Positions 1 to 6,764 of a stretch of 10,421 nucleotides of DNA are shown piece after piece. The notes under the pieces are model-generated. The model did not search any database. It was not told where the DNA came from and was given only the letters and a program-made list of their open reading frames with translations. Both the position numbers and the translations under genes were made by a program. Source of the stretch: Gammaproteobacteria bacterium (lineage in GTDB: Bacteria; Gemmatimonadota; Gemmatimonadetes; Longimicrobiales; Gaopeijiaceae); NCBI GenBank assembly GCA_024638345.1, contig JAHEKL010000080.1, forward strand, positions 1 to 10,421, given 5' to 3'. The stretch's first letter is position 1. The number at the start of each line of letters is the position of its first letter.

Positions 1-1
1 G

Positions 2-943
2 GCAATCGATGGATCCGCCGTTGCTGTGGGACCCGTACTCGACGTCAGGGGAGCGGGGACGATCGTCCGAAACATTTCCATAACGGGGGCGAGAGCCGTG
101 GCGATCTCCATCGGAGCCTCCGGAGTGCTGCTCGACAGTGTGCAGGTTCAGGACAGCGGAATCGGCGTTCTGCAACTGGGTGGATCGTCCCTTCGAGTCG
201 AGCGTTCGGTCTTTCGCCGAAATCGCACGGGCGTGCTGCTGCAGCACGAGGGGAGTGTCGACGTGAGGGGCGGCAGCTTCTCCGAGCACACAGAGGCTGC
301 CATCTGGGCGATCGCTCGAGCAGTGGCTGGCGACCCGTCGCCGAGCCGACTCACGATCCGACAGAACCAGTTCGACCGGGATCGAATCGCTGTGGTGGTC
401 GGGAACAGGGAAGCGACCGTCGCGGAGAACGTGTTCGACGGGCACACGGAGGTCGCCGTGTACGTGGCTGGCCGAAGCGTGAGCGTTCGCGACAACCGCA
501 TCATGGGTGGCGAGCGCTACGGAATCCTCGTCGTGGGGGCGCAGGGGGCGCAGATCACGGGGAACGAGACGGACGGGAACGCCGCGGTCGGAATCCTCGT
601 GAACTCGTCGCGCAACACTGTCGTTCGCAATAACCGAGCCTATCGCAACGGATACGGGATCGTCGTGGTGTTCAGCGAGGGCGGCAGCCCGGACCTGCTG
701 GAATACAACGCCCTGGTTTCAAATGAATGGGACGGTCTCACCGTCGTGGGCGGCTCCCCGATCGTTCGGCAGAACGAAGCGGTGGGGAATCGAGAAGCCG
801 GACTCAGGATCATGGACTACGAGGGCAAGACGGGGGTGGTGATCCCGGCGGATCCTTTCGTGGGACCGCAGGTGATCCGTGGGAATGGATTCGACGAGCC
901 CGTTCGAGGCCTCTACCGAGAAGCCGGAGGGGACCGCGGATGA
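2..943 (+). CDS. Right-handed parallel beta-helix repeat protein (NosD/CASH-like), 5' end missing
   Basis: The frame is open from the first bases of the window, so the gene starts upstream; a GTG at 26 is only an internal valine. About 313 residues are visible. They consist of short imperfect repeats of roughly 22-24 residues rich in Asn, Gly, Val and Ile, with phrases such as VRDNRIMGGERYGILV, ITGNETDGNAAVGILV and VVRNNRAYRNGYGIVV. This N-x-[IVA]-x-x-[NG]-x-x-G-[IL] rhythm is the signature of PbH1 parallel beta-helix repeats (Pectate-lyase / NosD / AlgG-like fold). Such proteins usually bind or modify polysaccharides and are commonly exported; the signal peptide, if any, lies outside the window. 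The repeats stop around codon 280 and a short charged tail follows. The stop codon overlaps the start of the next gene (ATGA, 940-943), so the two are probably translationally coupled. Enzymatic versus structural function cannot be told from the visible part. Confidence 0.85.
   Translation, partial: AIDGSAVAVGPVLDVRGAGTIVRNISITGARAVAISIGASGVLLDSVQVQDSGIGVLQLGGSSLRVERSVFRRNRTGVLLQHEGSVDVRGGSFSEHTEAAIWAIARAVAGDPSPSRLTIRQNQFDRDRIAVVVGNREATVAENVFDGHTEVAVYVAGRSVSVRDNRIMGGERYGILVVGAQGAQITGNETDGNAAVGILVNSSRNTVVRNNRAYRNGYGIVVVFSEGGSPDLLEYNALVSNEWDGLTVVGGSPIVRQNEAVGNREAGLRIMDYEGKTGVVIPADPFVGPQVIRGNGFDEPVRGLYREAGGDRG
926..930 (+). promoter_or_regulatory. Shine-Dalgarno site for the PAS membrane protein
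   Basis: GGAGG lies 9 bases before the ATG at 940. It supports a start at 940 rather than the much earlier in-frame start at 727, which would put 71 extra low-complexity Arg/Ser/Gly-rich codons on top of the conserved beta-helix gene. Confidence 0.7.
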
Positions 944-2289
944 GTCAGACCACCTTCGGGCCGGGCGACCGGATGTTCGAGCCAGGCCGCCTTGAACTGC
1001 TCGAAAGGAAGCGGATCCTCGATGGCGCGTGGATCGGGCTCTTCTGCCTCGTTCTGGCGAGCGTGCTCGTCCCGTGGCTCTTTCGGGCGCTGGAGGTCGA
1101 CGCGACGGCGGTTGCCTGGACCGTACTCGCGTACTCGGCGCTCTTCGTCGCCCTTTCGGCTTGGCTGGAGACGGGAAAGAGCATCAGGCGTCTGCGGTGG
1201 AGCCTCTACGGGCTTCAGATCCTGAACGTGCTCTTTCTGGATGCGCTCTGGATTCAAGTCGGGGGCGTGCAGCTCACTTCCTTTCTGCTGGTCTTCGTCC
1301 TTCCCATCGTCATCAGTGGGTTGGTCTTGACCCGCTGGGAACCCTACGCGCTCAGCGGGCTTACATCGACCGTCGTGATTCTCACCGCCCTGGGCGCGTC
1401 TCCTGCGCTTCGCTGGTACGCGGACCGCTCCGGGTTGCCCGGTTTGAGGTGGGCGGGTGAACGGGTCGAGCCCTGGGTCATGCCTGAAACGCTCGTGGGC
1501 GTCGAGCCGGATCCTGCCCAGCTGGCCGTGACCCTCTTCTTCTTCGTCCTGATCCTGTTCGCGGCTAGTGTCGCGACTTCGAGCTTGGCAGTGCAGCTGG
1601 TCCGATTGAGAGAGCGGCTGGAGGTGTCCCGGCGTGAGCGCTCGGAGGCCGAAGCGTTAGCCGAGAAGGTTCTGACAGCGGCAAAGGATCCGTCCTGTCT
1701 GGTGGATCGAGAAAGCCACCGGATCACTCTGGCGAGCGACAGCTTCGTGCGGCAGCTGCTCGTGGATCGGAGGGATCTGACGGAACGCACGTTCTTCGAG
1801 CTCGTGGACTTCTCCTTTCCCGACGTAGTGGAGGAGATCCTGTGCGGCGGAGAGGCTCCGTTCGTCGTGTACCGTGTCGGCGAGGACGTCCGGATCGCAC
1901 GCGTCACCGTGGCTTCAATCGATCACCGAGGCAGCCGTTACGCCCACGTCACCTTGCAGGACGTAACGGACGTTTCGCACCTCAAGCTGGCTCTGGATGT
2001 AATCGACGCCCTCTACATCCTCATGGACACTCGAGGAAGGGTGCTCTACTTCAACCAACCGAGCTTGAAGCGATTCGCGCGACTCTATCCGCAAGCAGAG
2101 GCGACGCAGGCACTGGGACGAGACGATCTACCGAACGGTTGGTGGGACCCGGGGGCGCGACGCTGGGTCCAGAGAGACCTGGAGCTGGACGGGGTTCATC
2201 ATGCCGTCGAAGTGGTTACGGCGGACATACCCGGTGAGCACGGGCGCATTGCCCTGCTGACGCTGAGACCGGAGAGCGAAGATCCATGA
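940..2289 (+). CDS. Six-helix membrane protein with two PAS-like domains and no output domain
   Basis: The 449-residue protein starts at ATG 940, inside the stop of the preceding gene. Six hydrophobic segments are visible at about residues 31-48, 58-76, 88-107, 112-130, 137-152 and 194-219. A charged, probably coiled-coil linker follows (220-245), then two PAS-like regions at about 246-345 and 350-445. The second reads like a typical PAS core (LDVIDALYILMDTRGRVLYF followed by NQPS); the first is more divergent and ends with the VTLQDVTDVSHL phrase typical of a PAS C-terminal strand and linker. No histidine kinase, GGDEF, EAL, HD-GYP or helix-turn-helix domain follows, although the six-helix plus PAS layout is that of PilS/NtrY-like sensor kinases. 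I infer a sensory or scaffold protein that detects a membrane or redox/ligand cue and signals through a partner, perhaps the GGDEF-EAL protein two genes downstream. It is coupled to the next gene by an ATGA overlap at 2286-2289. Confidence 0.8.
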   Translation: MSQTTFGPGDRMFEPGRLELLERKRILDGAWIGLFCLVLASVLVPWLFRALEVDATAVAWTVLAYSALFVALSAWLETGKSIRRLRWSLYGLQILNVLFLDALWIQVGGVQLTSFLLVFVLPIVISGLVLTRWEPYALSGLTSTVVILTALGASPALRWYADRSGLPGLRWAGERVEPWVMPETLVGVEPDPAQLAVTLFFFVLILFAASVATSSLAVQLVRLRERLEVSRRERSEAEALAEKVLTAAKDPSCLVDRESHRITLASDSFVRQLLVDRRDLTERTFFELVDFSFPDVVEEILCGGEAPFVVYRVGEDVRIARVTVASIDHRGSRYAHVTLQDVTDVSHLKLALDVIDALYILMDTRGRVLYFNQPSLKRFARLYPQAEATQALGRDDLPNGWWDPGARRWVQRDLELDGVHHAVEVVTADIPGEHGRIALLTLRPESEDP

Positions 2290-3119
2290 TCATGGACTCT
2301 CTCCGTTCGCTATTCCGATCGCTGATCCAACCGAAAGGCTGGCTCGCCGCTTCGATCCTCGTCGCTCTGTTCCTCACAGGGCCGATGGGAATGAGCGGGC
2401 TCCACGCATCGGCTCAGCAGAGCACCGTGCACGTCTCGCTGCGCGCCACTCGGTACTCTCCCGGCGGAGCCGGCGGTGTCGTCACCAGCGGTGACTGGGT
2501 CCGATCGACAGCACGGGGGACCGTTGCAGTGGGGGGCACGGCTGCGGTTCAGAGAGGAGAGCCATGGGCCACGGGTCGCTCCGGGGTGACCCGAAACACA
2601 CGCGATGGCGAAGTCTTCGGCCTATCGGGCGAGGTCGGTGGAGGTCGAGCCGCGGATGCGGGTTCGTACGTCGCGAGGCTCACGGGTTCGTGGGACCGGC
2701 GCATCGGGCGGAGTGCGTTGTGGGGTGGCCTGGAGACAGAGGCACTCGATCTGAACGGGGATCGATCCCTGCTCCTGCGTCCGGGGCTCCAATGGCAGAT
2801 CTCTGAGCGGTTGCTCTTGAGGGGCCGGTACGGCAGGAGCTTCGGCGGCGAAACTCAGGTCGACTACGGATTCGCCACCGCCGAGCGCGTCGGAGAGCGT
2901 ATCGGTCTCCTTCTAGGCATGCTCATCGGAAGGTCGGTGGAGTCACTCACGATCAGAGGCACCCACGTATCCGATTTCGGGGACCACCGCTGGGAAGTGT
3001 TCGGTGGCGTCACGCTGTTTCCTGGTGGCGTGCCGGTTCGCTTGCTCGTGGAATACCAAGGTGGAAGAGCCTCGAGCCGCCACTCCGTCGTCGCCTCCAG
3101 CTCGATTCCGGTCCGATGA
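2286..3119 (+). CDS. Exported beta-barrel-like outer-membrane protein, unknown function
   Basis: This 277-residue protein has a long N-terminal signal sequence: a basic n-region, a hydrophobic core near residues 20-37, and a likely signal-peptidase site after the Ala-Ser-Ala of HASAQQS. The mature part of about 230 residues alternates short amphipathic stretches with Gly/Arg/Asp turns (for example SLLLRPGLQWQISERLLLRG and WEVFGGVTLFPGGVPVRLLV), the pattern of a small 10-12 strand outer-membrane barrel such as YaiO-type or OMP_b-brl proteins. It does not end in the aromatic residue usual for BAM substrates, so barrel assignment is an inference. ATG 2286 is preferred over ATG 2292 because GGAGAG (2271-2276) sits 9 bases upstream. 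It is coupled on both sides by ATGA overlaps (2286-2289 and 3116-3119). In this operon it may be the outer-membrane exit or anchor for the beta-helix protein or for a polysaccharide; that role is unproven. Confidence 0.7.
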   Translation: MIMDSLRSLFRSLIQPKGWLAASILVALFLTGPMGMSGLHASAQQSTVHVSLRATRYSPGGAGGVVTSGDWVRSTARGTVAVGGTAAVQRGEPWATGRSGVTRNTRDGEVFGLSGEVGGGRAADAGSYVARLTGSWDRRIGRSALWGGLETEALDLNGDRSLLLRPGLQWQISERLLLRGRYGRSFGGETQVDYGFATAERVGERIGLLLGMLIGRSVESLTIRGTHVSDFGDHRWEVFGGVTLFPGGVPVRLLVEYQGGRASSRHSVVASSSIPVR

Positions 3120-5377
3120 GCGATACGAGCAGCCATTCTTCGGGGCCATCGACTCCGCGGGCCGACCGAACCTCGGAGGTACCCCTCGAGGCCCCCCGGA
3201 AGCTGTTTCCTCGTTTCGTCGTCGGAGCCGTCTTCTTCGTGACGGTCGGATTCACGGTGTCCGGAGCTCGGTTGGCCGAGCGAGCGCGCGTCGAGCAACG
3301 GCGAAGCGACGCCTATGCTCTTGGCAGCGAGCGAGCGGCCCGTGTGACCCAACTCCTATCCGGTGCCTTGCTCGCGACACGCGAGGCCGAGGCGGGCGCG
3401 GCGTCGCGGACGAGCGTCGGAGATCTGCGGCTCTTCAATCTGGACCTCGCCGCAGAGATGCAGAGGTCACCCGAGCTCCGAAACGCAGTGCAACAGATCC
3501 CTCGGAACGGGCTCGGTACACTCGTCGGCCCGCTGGAGCTCCCCGGCCTGGACCCGGTCGTCGTCGGGCTCAGCCCTTCCAGTGAGGGCGATTGGAGCGC
3601 TGTCGCGGTGCAAGTCCCAGATCTGGTCGAAGCCGCCGGCTTCGATGCGATCGCGGAGGCAGGACTCGGATACGTTCTTCGCACCAGCTCCGCGACAGGG
3701 TCGTTGGAGGGAGGCGCACTCGTGAGGTCCAATCCCGAGCCGCTGCCGGCGCCTCTCGAGCTTCCGGTGTCGGTAGCGGATACCCGGTGGGCGCTGCAGG
3801 TAGGCCGGCCGGAGGGTTGGAACACGCCCATGATCCTCTGGCCGAGTGTGCTGGCGGCGGTGCTGGCTGCGTTCATAGCGGCACTCCTGACCGACACCAT
3901 CCTCCGAAGGCCGGATGACGTGGAACGGCGTTTGGGTGAAGAGGTGGCACGTATTCGGCGGGTGAACCAAGACCTGCTCCGACAGATCGAGAGACAGCGA
4001 AAGATCGAGAGCGAGCTGAGCTTCAGAGCGGCCCACGACGAGCTCACGGGGCTACCGCTCCGGAGCCACCTGACCGATCGGCTCGAACGAGCGCTGGTGA
4101 GGACGCGGTCAGCGGACGACTACGGTGTCGCGGTCATCTGTCTTGGCCTGGATCGCTTCAAGTTCGTGAACGACAGCCTGGGTCGTGAGGCCGGCGACGA
4201 CGTGCTGCGAACCGTGGCCTACCGTCTGGATCGTGCGCTGCGCCCGGGCGACACGCTGGCACGGGCTGGAGGTGACCAGTTCGCGGCCGTTCTCTATGGA
4301 GTTCGCGAGATCGAAGTGGCCGAAGAAGTGGCGAAACGGGTAAGGGAGGTCGCCACGGAGGGGATCGTGATCGGAGGTCAGGAGCTGTTTCTCACCTGTT
4401 CACTGGGTCTTGCTCACACGATTTCGGGCTTTGAACAGCCGACCACTCTGCTCCGTCAGGCGGAGACGGCCATGTACGCCGCCAAGGAGATGGAGCGAGG
4501 AGGCACCGCGGTGTTCGATTCTGCCCGCGAGGAGCAGGCCGCGGATGTAGTCCATTTGGAGGCGGAGATCCGAAAGGCGCTCCGCGAAGAGTCTTTCCAG
4601 CTCGCCTTCCACCCGGTAGTGGCGGTTGGGAGTGGAGAGGTGGTGGGCGCAGAGGTTCTCACTCGCTGGACCCATGCCCTGGAGGGGGAGATCTCCCCCC
4701 ACCGATTCATCTCCGTCGCGGAGGAAAGCCGTCTGATCATCGAGCTGGATCGATGGGTGCTCCGGCGAGCGGCCGAACAGCTGAGGGAGTGGAAGACCCA
4801 GGGTACCGTGGGCGCGGACTTCTATCTGAGCGTGAATCTGTCCGGTCGGCATATCGGTGAGCCCGACCTCGTCGACTTCGTCCAAGCCACTCTCCACGAG
4901 ACGGGCACTGCTCCTGGTTCGCTCTGTCTCGAAGTGACCGAAGGCGTTCTGCTGAGCCGGCCTCACGTGGCGCTTCGAATCCTCAAGGAAATCCGTGACA
5001 TGGGGGTTCGCCTCTTCCTGGACGACTTCGGCACCGGGTACTCCTCCATCAGCTACCTGCACCGCTTTCCGTTCGACGTCCTGAAGGTCGATCGGAGCTT
5101 CATCCGAGGACTGCCCGGTGATGAGAGGGAAGAGAGCGTTGTACGCGCGATCGTTGGGCTCGCCAAGAGCTTCGGTCTGAAGACCGTCGCCGAGGGTCCG
5201 GAGCGCCGGGCCCAGATAGAAGTCCTCGAGAAGCTGGGGTGCGACTACACACAGGGATTCATGCCCACGCCCCCGCTGAAGGCGGATGCCCTGGAATCCT
5301 TCCTCGCGTCTTATGGCGGTTCGAAGCCGACACGAACCGCCCTGGAAACGAGTCTCGTCGGATCTTCGGAGGATTGA
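3116..5377 (+). CDS. Membrane-anchored GGDEF-EAL protein, probable cyclic-di-GMP phosphodiesterase with a degenerate cyclase domain
   Basis: The 753-residue protein has a first membrane helix at about 33-52, a periplasmic sensor-like region of about 185 residues (CHASE-like by position, no family recognised), a second helix at about 239-260, a coiled-coil linker, a GGDEF domain (about 303-465, opening HDELTGLPLRSHL) and an EAL domain (about 479-735). In GGDEF, the signature is GGDQF (385-389), with Gln in place of the conserved Glu, and the usual metal-binding Asp of the D-[LI]-D-x-F-K motif is Gly344 (LGLDRFK), so diguanylate cyclase activity is unlikely. The EAL domain keeps the expected catalytic set: Glu513 (EVLTRW in place of EALxRW), the NLS Asn, the EVTE Glu, Asp636-Asp637 (DDFGTGYSS), Lys of LKVDRSF, Glu of AEGPE and Gln of TQGF. 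The family hydrolyses cyclic-di-GMP to pGpG, and dead GGDEF domains often bind GTP to tune a linked EAL. The start overlaps the previous stop, without a clear Shine-Dalgarno site. Confidence 0.93.
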   Translation: MSDTSSHSSGPSTPRADRTSEVPLEAPRKLFPRFVVGAVFFVTVGFTVSGARLAERARVEQRRSDAYALGSERAARVTQLLSGALLATREAEAGAASRTSVGDLRLFNLDLAAEMQRSPELRNAVQQIPRNGLGTLVGPLELPGLDPVVVGLSPSSEGDWSAVAVQVPDLVEAAGFDAIAEAGLGYVLRTSSATGSLEGGALVRSNPEPLPAPLELPVSVADTRWALQVGRPEGWNTPMILWPSVLAAVLAAFIAALLTDTILRRPDDVERRLGEEVARIRRVNQDLLRQIERQRKIESELSFRAAHDELTGLPLRSHLTDRLERALVRTRSADDYGVAVICLGLDRFKFVNDSLGREAGDDVLRTVAYRLDRALRPGDTLARAGGDQFAAVLYGVREIEVAEEVAKRVREVATEGIVIGGQELFLTCSLGLAHTISGFEQPTTLLRQAETAMYAAKEMERGGTAVFDSAREEQAADVVHLEAEIRKALREESFQLAFHPVVAVGSGEVVGAEVLTRWTHALEGEISPHRFISVAEESRLIIELDRWVLRRAAEQLREWKTQGTVGADFYLSVNLSGRHIGEPDLVDFVQATLHETGTAPGSLCLEVTEGVLLSRPHVALRILKEIRDMGVRLFLDDFGTGYSSISYLHRFPFDVLKVDRSFIRGLPGDEREESVVRAIVGLAKSFGLKTVAEGPERRAQIEVLEKLGCDYTQGFMPTPPLKADALESFLASYGGSKPTRTALETSLVGSSED
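5368..5373 (+). promoter_or_regulatory. Shine-Dalgarno site deciding the start of the ZorA/TolQ-like gene
   Basis: GGAGGA precedes the ATG at 5377 by only 3-4 bases and lies inside the last codons of the GGDEF-EAL gene. It supports the start at 5377 instead of in-frame starts further upstream (open back to 5239), which would overlap the EAL domain's coding end by more than 130 bases. Confidence 0.65.
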
Positions 5378-5907
5378 TGGATACCAGTCTCCTGCCGACC
5401 GCACTCCTGGTCACTGTTCTGCTCGCCCTGTTCGTATACGGTTGGGTACGCAGTGAGCGCGGCGTGGCGATCGCCTCGCTGCTGGTTTCTATCGGGCTTT
5501 TCGGGACCTTTCTCGGAATCGCCTATGCGCTCTTCGGCTTCGATACGAGCGCCATCGACGAGAGCGTCCCGACTCTCCTCAGCGGTATGAGACTCGCGTT
5601 CGTGACCTCCGTCGTCGGACTGTTCTTCGCGGTGATGCTGCGGGCGCGAGCCATCATCGGGGCCCCCAGTGACGATTCGGAGATGGACGATATGGGCGCG
5701 TTGCTGCGGCAGCTTACCACGCGCGAGGAGGTCGGGCGTGAGGAGCACCGCGAGATCGCCGATCTTCTCAGGTCGATTCGGGTCGCACTGAGTGGTGCCG
5801 GAAAGAACGGCCGTGACGAGTCCGGAGGGTCCTCCACGGAGCGAATTGGACGGGTCGCCGATCCGGTCGACCAGCTCTCGGGGTACGCGCACGAGACGGA
5901 CACTTAG
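5377..5907 (+). CDS. Short MotA/TolQ/ExbB-family proton-channel subunit (ZorA-like)
   Basis: The 176-residue inner-membrane protein has three predicted helices at about 7-24, 29-53 and 66-91. The TM2-TM3 core (LLVSIGLFGTFLGIAYALFG, then LLSGMRLAFVTSVVGLFFAV) is the hallmark of the MotA/TolQ/ExbB proton-channel family. Thr44 and Thr77 match by position the pore threonines of TolQ (T145, T178). Basic residues in the TM1-TM2 loop (RSERG) and after TM3 (RARA) put both in the cytoplasm, leaving the acidic TM2-TM3 loop in the periplasm. A charged helical tail of about 85 residues follows. ZorA of Zorya defence and MotA carry larger cytoplasmic portions, so this is a minimal version. In the family, about five A subunits surround a B dimer and convert proton flow into rotation or force. 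Its partner is the directly abutting next gene. It overlaps the upstream stop by one base (5377). Specific assignment to ZorA rather than TolQ/ExbB rests mainly on the partner gene. Confidence 0.88.
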   Translation: MDTSLLPTALLVTVLLALFVYGWVRSERGVAIASLLVSIGLFGTFLGIAYALFGFDTSAIDESVPTLLSGMRLAFVTSVVGLFFAVMLRARAIIGAPSDDSEMDDMGALLRQLTTREEVGREEHREIADLLRSIRVALSGAGKNGRDESGGSSTERIGRVADPVDQLSGYAHETDT

Positions 5908-6603
5908 ATGTCGACCCGCCGTTCGGATGCCGACGAATGGGTCTCCATCGGAGATCTGATGTCGGGGCTGATGCTGGTATTCCTGGCGGTCGCGGTGTTC
6001 TTCATGAGGCAGGTAGAAGCCGAACGACAGGATCTGGAGGAGATCGCCGTCGTCTACGACAGTATCAAGGTGAGCCTCTACGAGGAGCTCAGAGCGGAGT
6101 TGCGGCAAGACCTCCCCAACTGGGGAGCCGAGCTCGATCCGGTCACACTCGCCGTACGATTCGAAAGCCCCGAGGTGCTTTTCGAGCGCGGTCGTGCGGA
6201 CCTCAATCCGAGATTCCGCGACATTCTGGATTCCTTCTTCCCCCGTTATATCGGAGTCCTCACATCGGAGCCTTTTCGGTCCCACGTGCAGGAAGTGCGT
6301 ATCGAGGGGCACACCTCTTCGGACTGGGAGGACCTCCAGGGACTCGCCGCGTATGAAAGAAACATGGAGCTATCTCAGGAGCGCACGCGAAACGTCCTCT
6401 CGTACGTCGTCCGTCTCGAGGGCGCCCGGGAGCACTGGGACGGGTGGCTTCGGACACGACTGACGGCCAACGGCCTTAGCTCGGGTCAGCCGGTTCTGCA
6501 GGACGGCGCGGAGGATCCTGTTCGCTCGCGACGCGTCGAGTTCAGGGTGAGGACCGACGCGGATGAGAGGCTGTCCGAGATCGTCCAGCGGATCGCGCCT
6601 TGA
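5908..6603 (+). CDS. MotB/OmpA-domain stator subunit (ZorB-like)
   Basis: The 231-residue protein has a short cytoplasmic N-terminus, one membrane helix (about 17-34) beginning at WVSIGDLMSGLMLVFL, and a periplasmic OmpA-like domain (about 81-216). Asp16 at the start of the helix corresponds to the proton-carrying Asp of MotB (D32 in E. coli). The SxxDLMSGLM-VFL phrase is typical of ZorB-like proteins and distinguishes them from ordinary MotB or TolR/ExbD. The periplasmic domain shows the OmpA elements: a VLFERGRADLNP strand/turn, IEGHTSS (132-138), NMELSQERTRNVLSYV and RSRRVEFRV. The canonical GHTD Asp that contacts diaminopimelate is Ser137 here; Arg159 and the LS-x-x-R context remain. It should clamp the proton channel to peptidoglycan. 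The gene abuts the upstream stop (5907/5908) with only a weak Shine-Dalgarno site, so it relies on coupling. No ZorC, ZorD or ZorE gene follows. Confidence 0.88.
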   Translation: MSTRRSDADEWVSIGDLMSGLMLVFLAVAVFFMRQVEAERQDLEEIAVVYDSIKVSLYEELRAELRQDLPNWGAELDPVTLAVRFESPEVLFERGRADLNPRFRDILDSFFPRYIGVLTSEPFRSHVQEVRIEGHTSSDWEDLQGLAAYERNMELSQERTRNVLSYVVRLEGAREHWDGWLRTRLTANGLSSGQPVLQDGAEDPVRSRRVEFRVRTDADERLSEIVQRIAP

Positions 6604-6764
6604 GGGACGTCCTTCCAAGTTCGCTGCCTCTTGAGGTCGAGGGCGCTTGGCGTGATGTTCAGAGCCAGAACACCCTCCGATGGCCCCCGAACGAGGAGCG
6701 GCGGACCCCTGACTTTCGGCCAACACGTTGACGTGGTCGCGTCACTCCTCGCCCCGCGCTCGCC
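6604..6764 (+). other. 161-base intergenic gap after the six-gene operon
   Basis: This gap separates the motor operon from the next small gene. It holds a possible imperfect stem-loop (CCAAG 6615-6619 with CTTGG 6646-6650, plus a weak inner stem), but no run of T follows it, so it is at most a weak terminator. TTGACG at 6728-6733 resembles a -35 box, but no plausible -10 box lies at the right distance. No small open frame with a convincing start is visible, and no Shine-Dalgarno site precedes the ATG at 6765. Confidence 0.4.

Noticed and set aside
727..939. Upstream extension of the PAS membrane protein to an in-frame start at 727
   Set aside because: The added 71 residues are Arg/Ser/Gly-rich shadow sequence of the beta-helix gene, while ATG 940 has a GGAGG site and an ATGA overlap.
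5239..5376. Upstream extension of the ZorA/TolQ-like gene to 5239
   Set aside because: It would overlap the end of the EAL domain and add a non-membrane leader unlike the family; ATG 5377 has GGAGGA close upstream.
4400..5404. Antisense open frame of 334 codons opposite the EAL domain
   Set aside because: The + strand has a full set of EAL motifs; the antisense product has no features of its own.
5311..6312. Antisense open frame of 333 codons opposite the ZorA/ZorB-like genes
   Set aside because: It crosses the junction of two well-supported + strand genes and gives a compositionally odd product without domains.
5377..6603. Complete Zorya antiphage system
   Set aside because: Only the motor-like pair is present; the following genes are a duplicated-module protein, PilT and a thermonuclease-like protein, and the A subunit lacks the long tail.
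6728..6756. Sigma-70-like promoter (TTGACG) before the small duplicated-module gene
   Set aside because: The -35 match is good, but the region 16-18 bases downstream is GCCCCG-like with no -10 resemblance.
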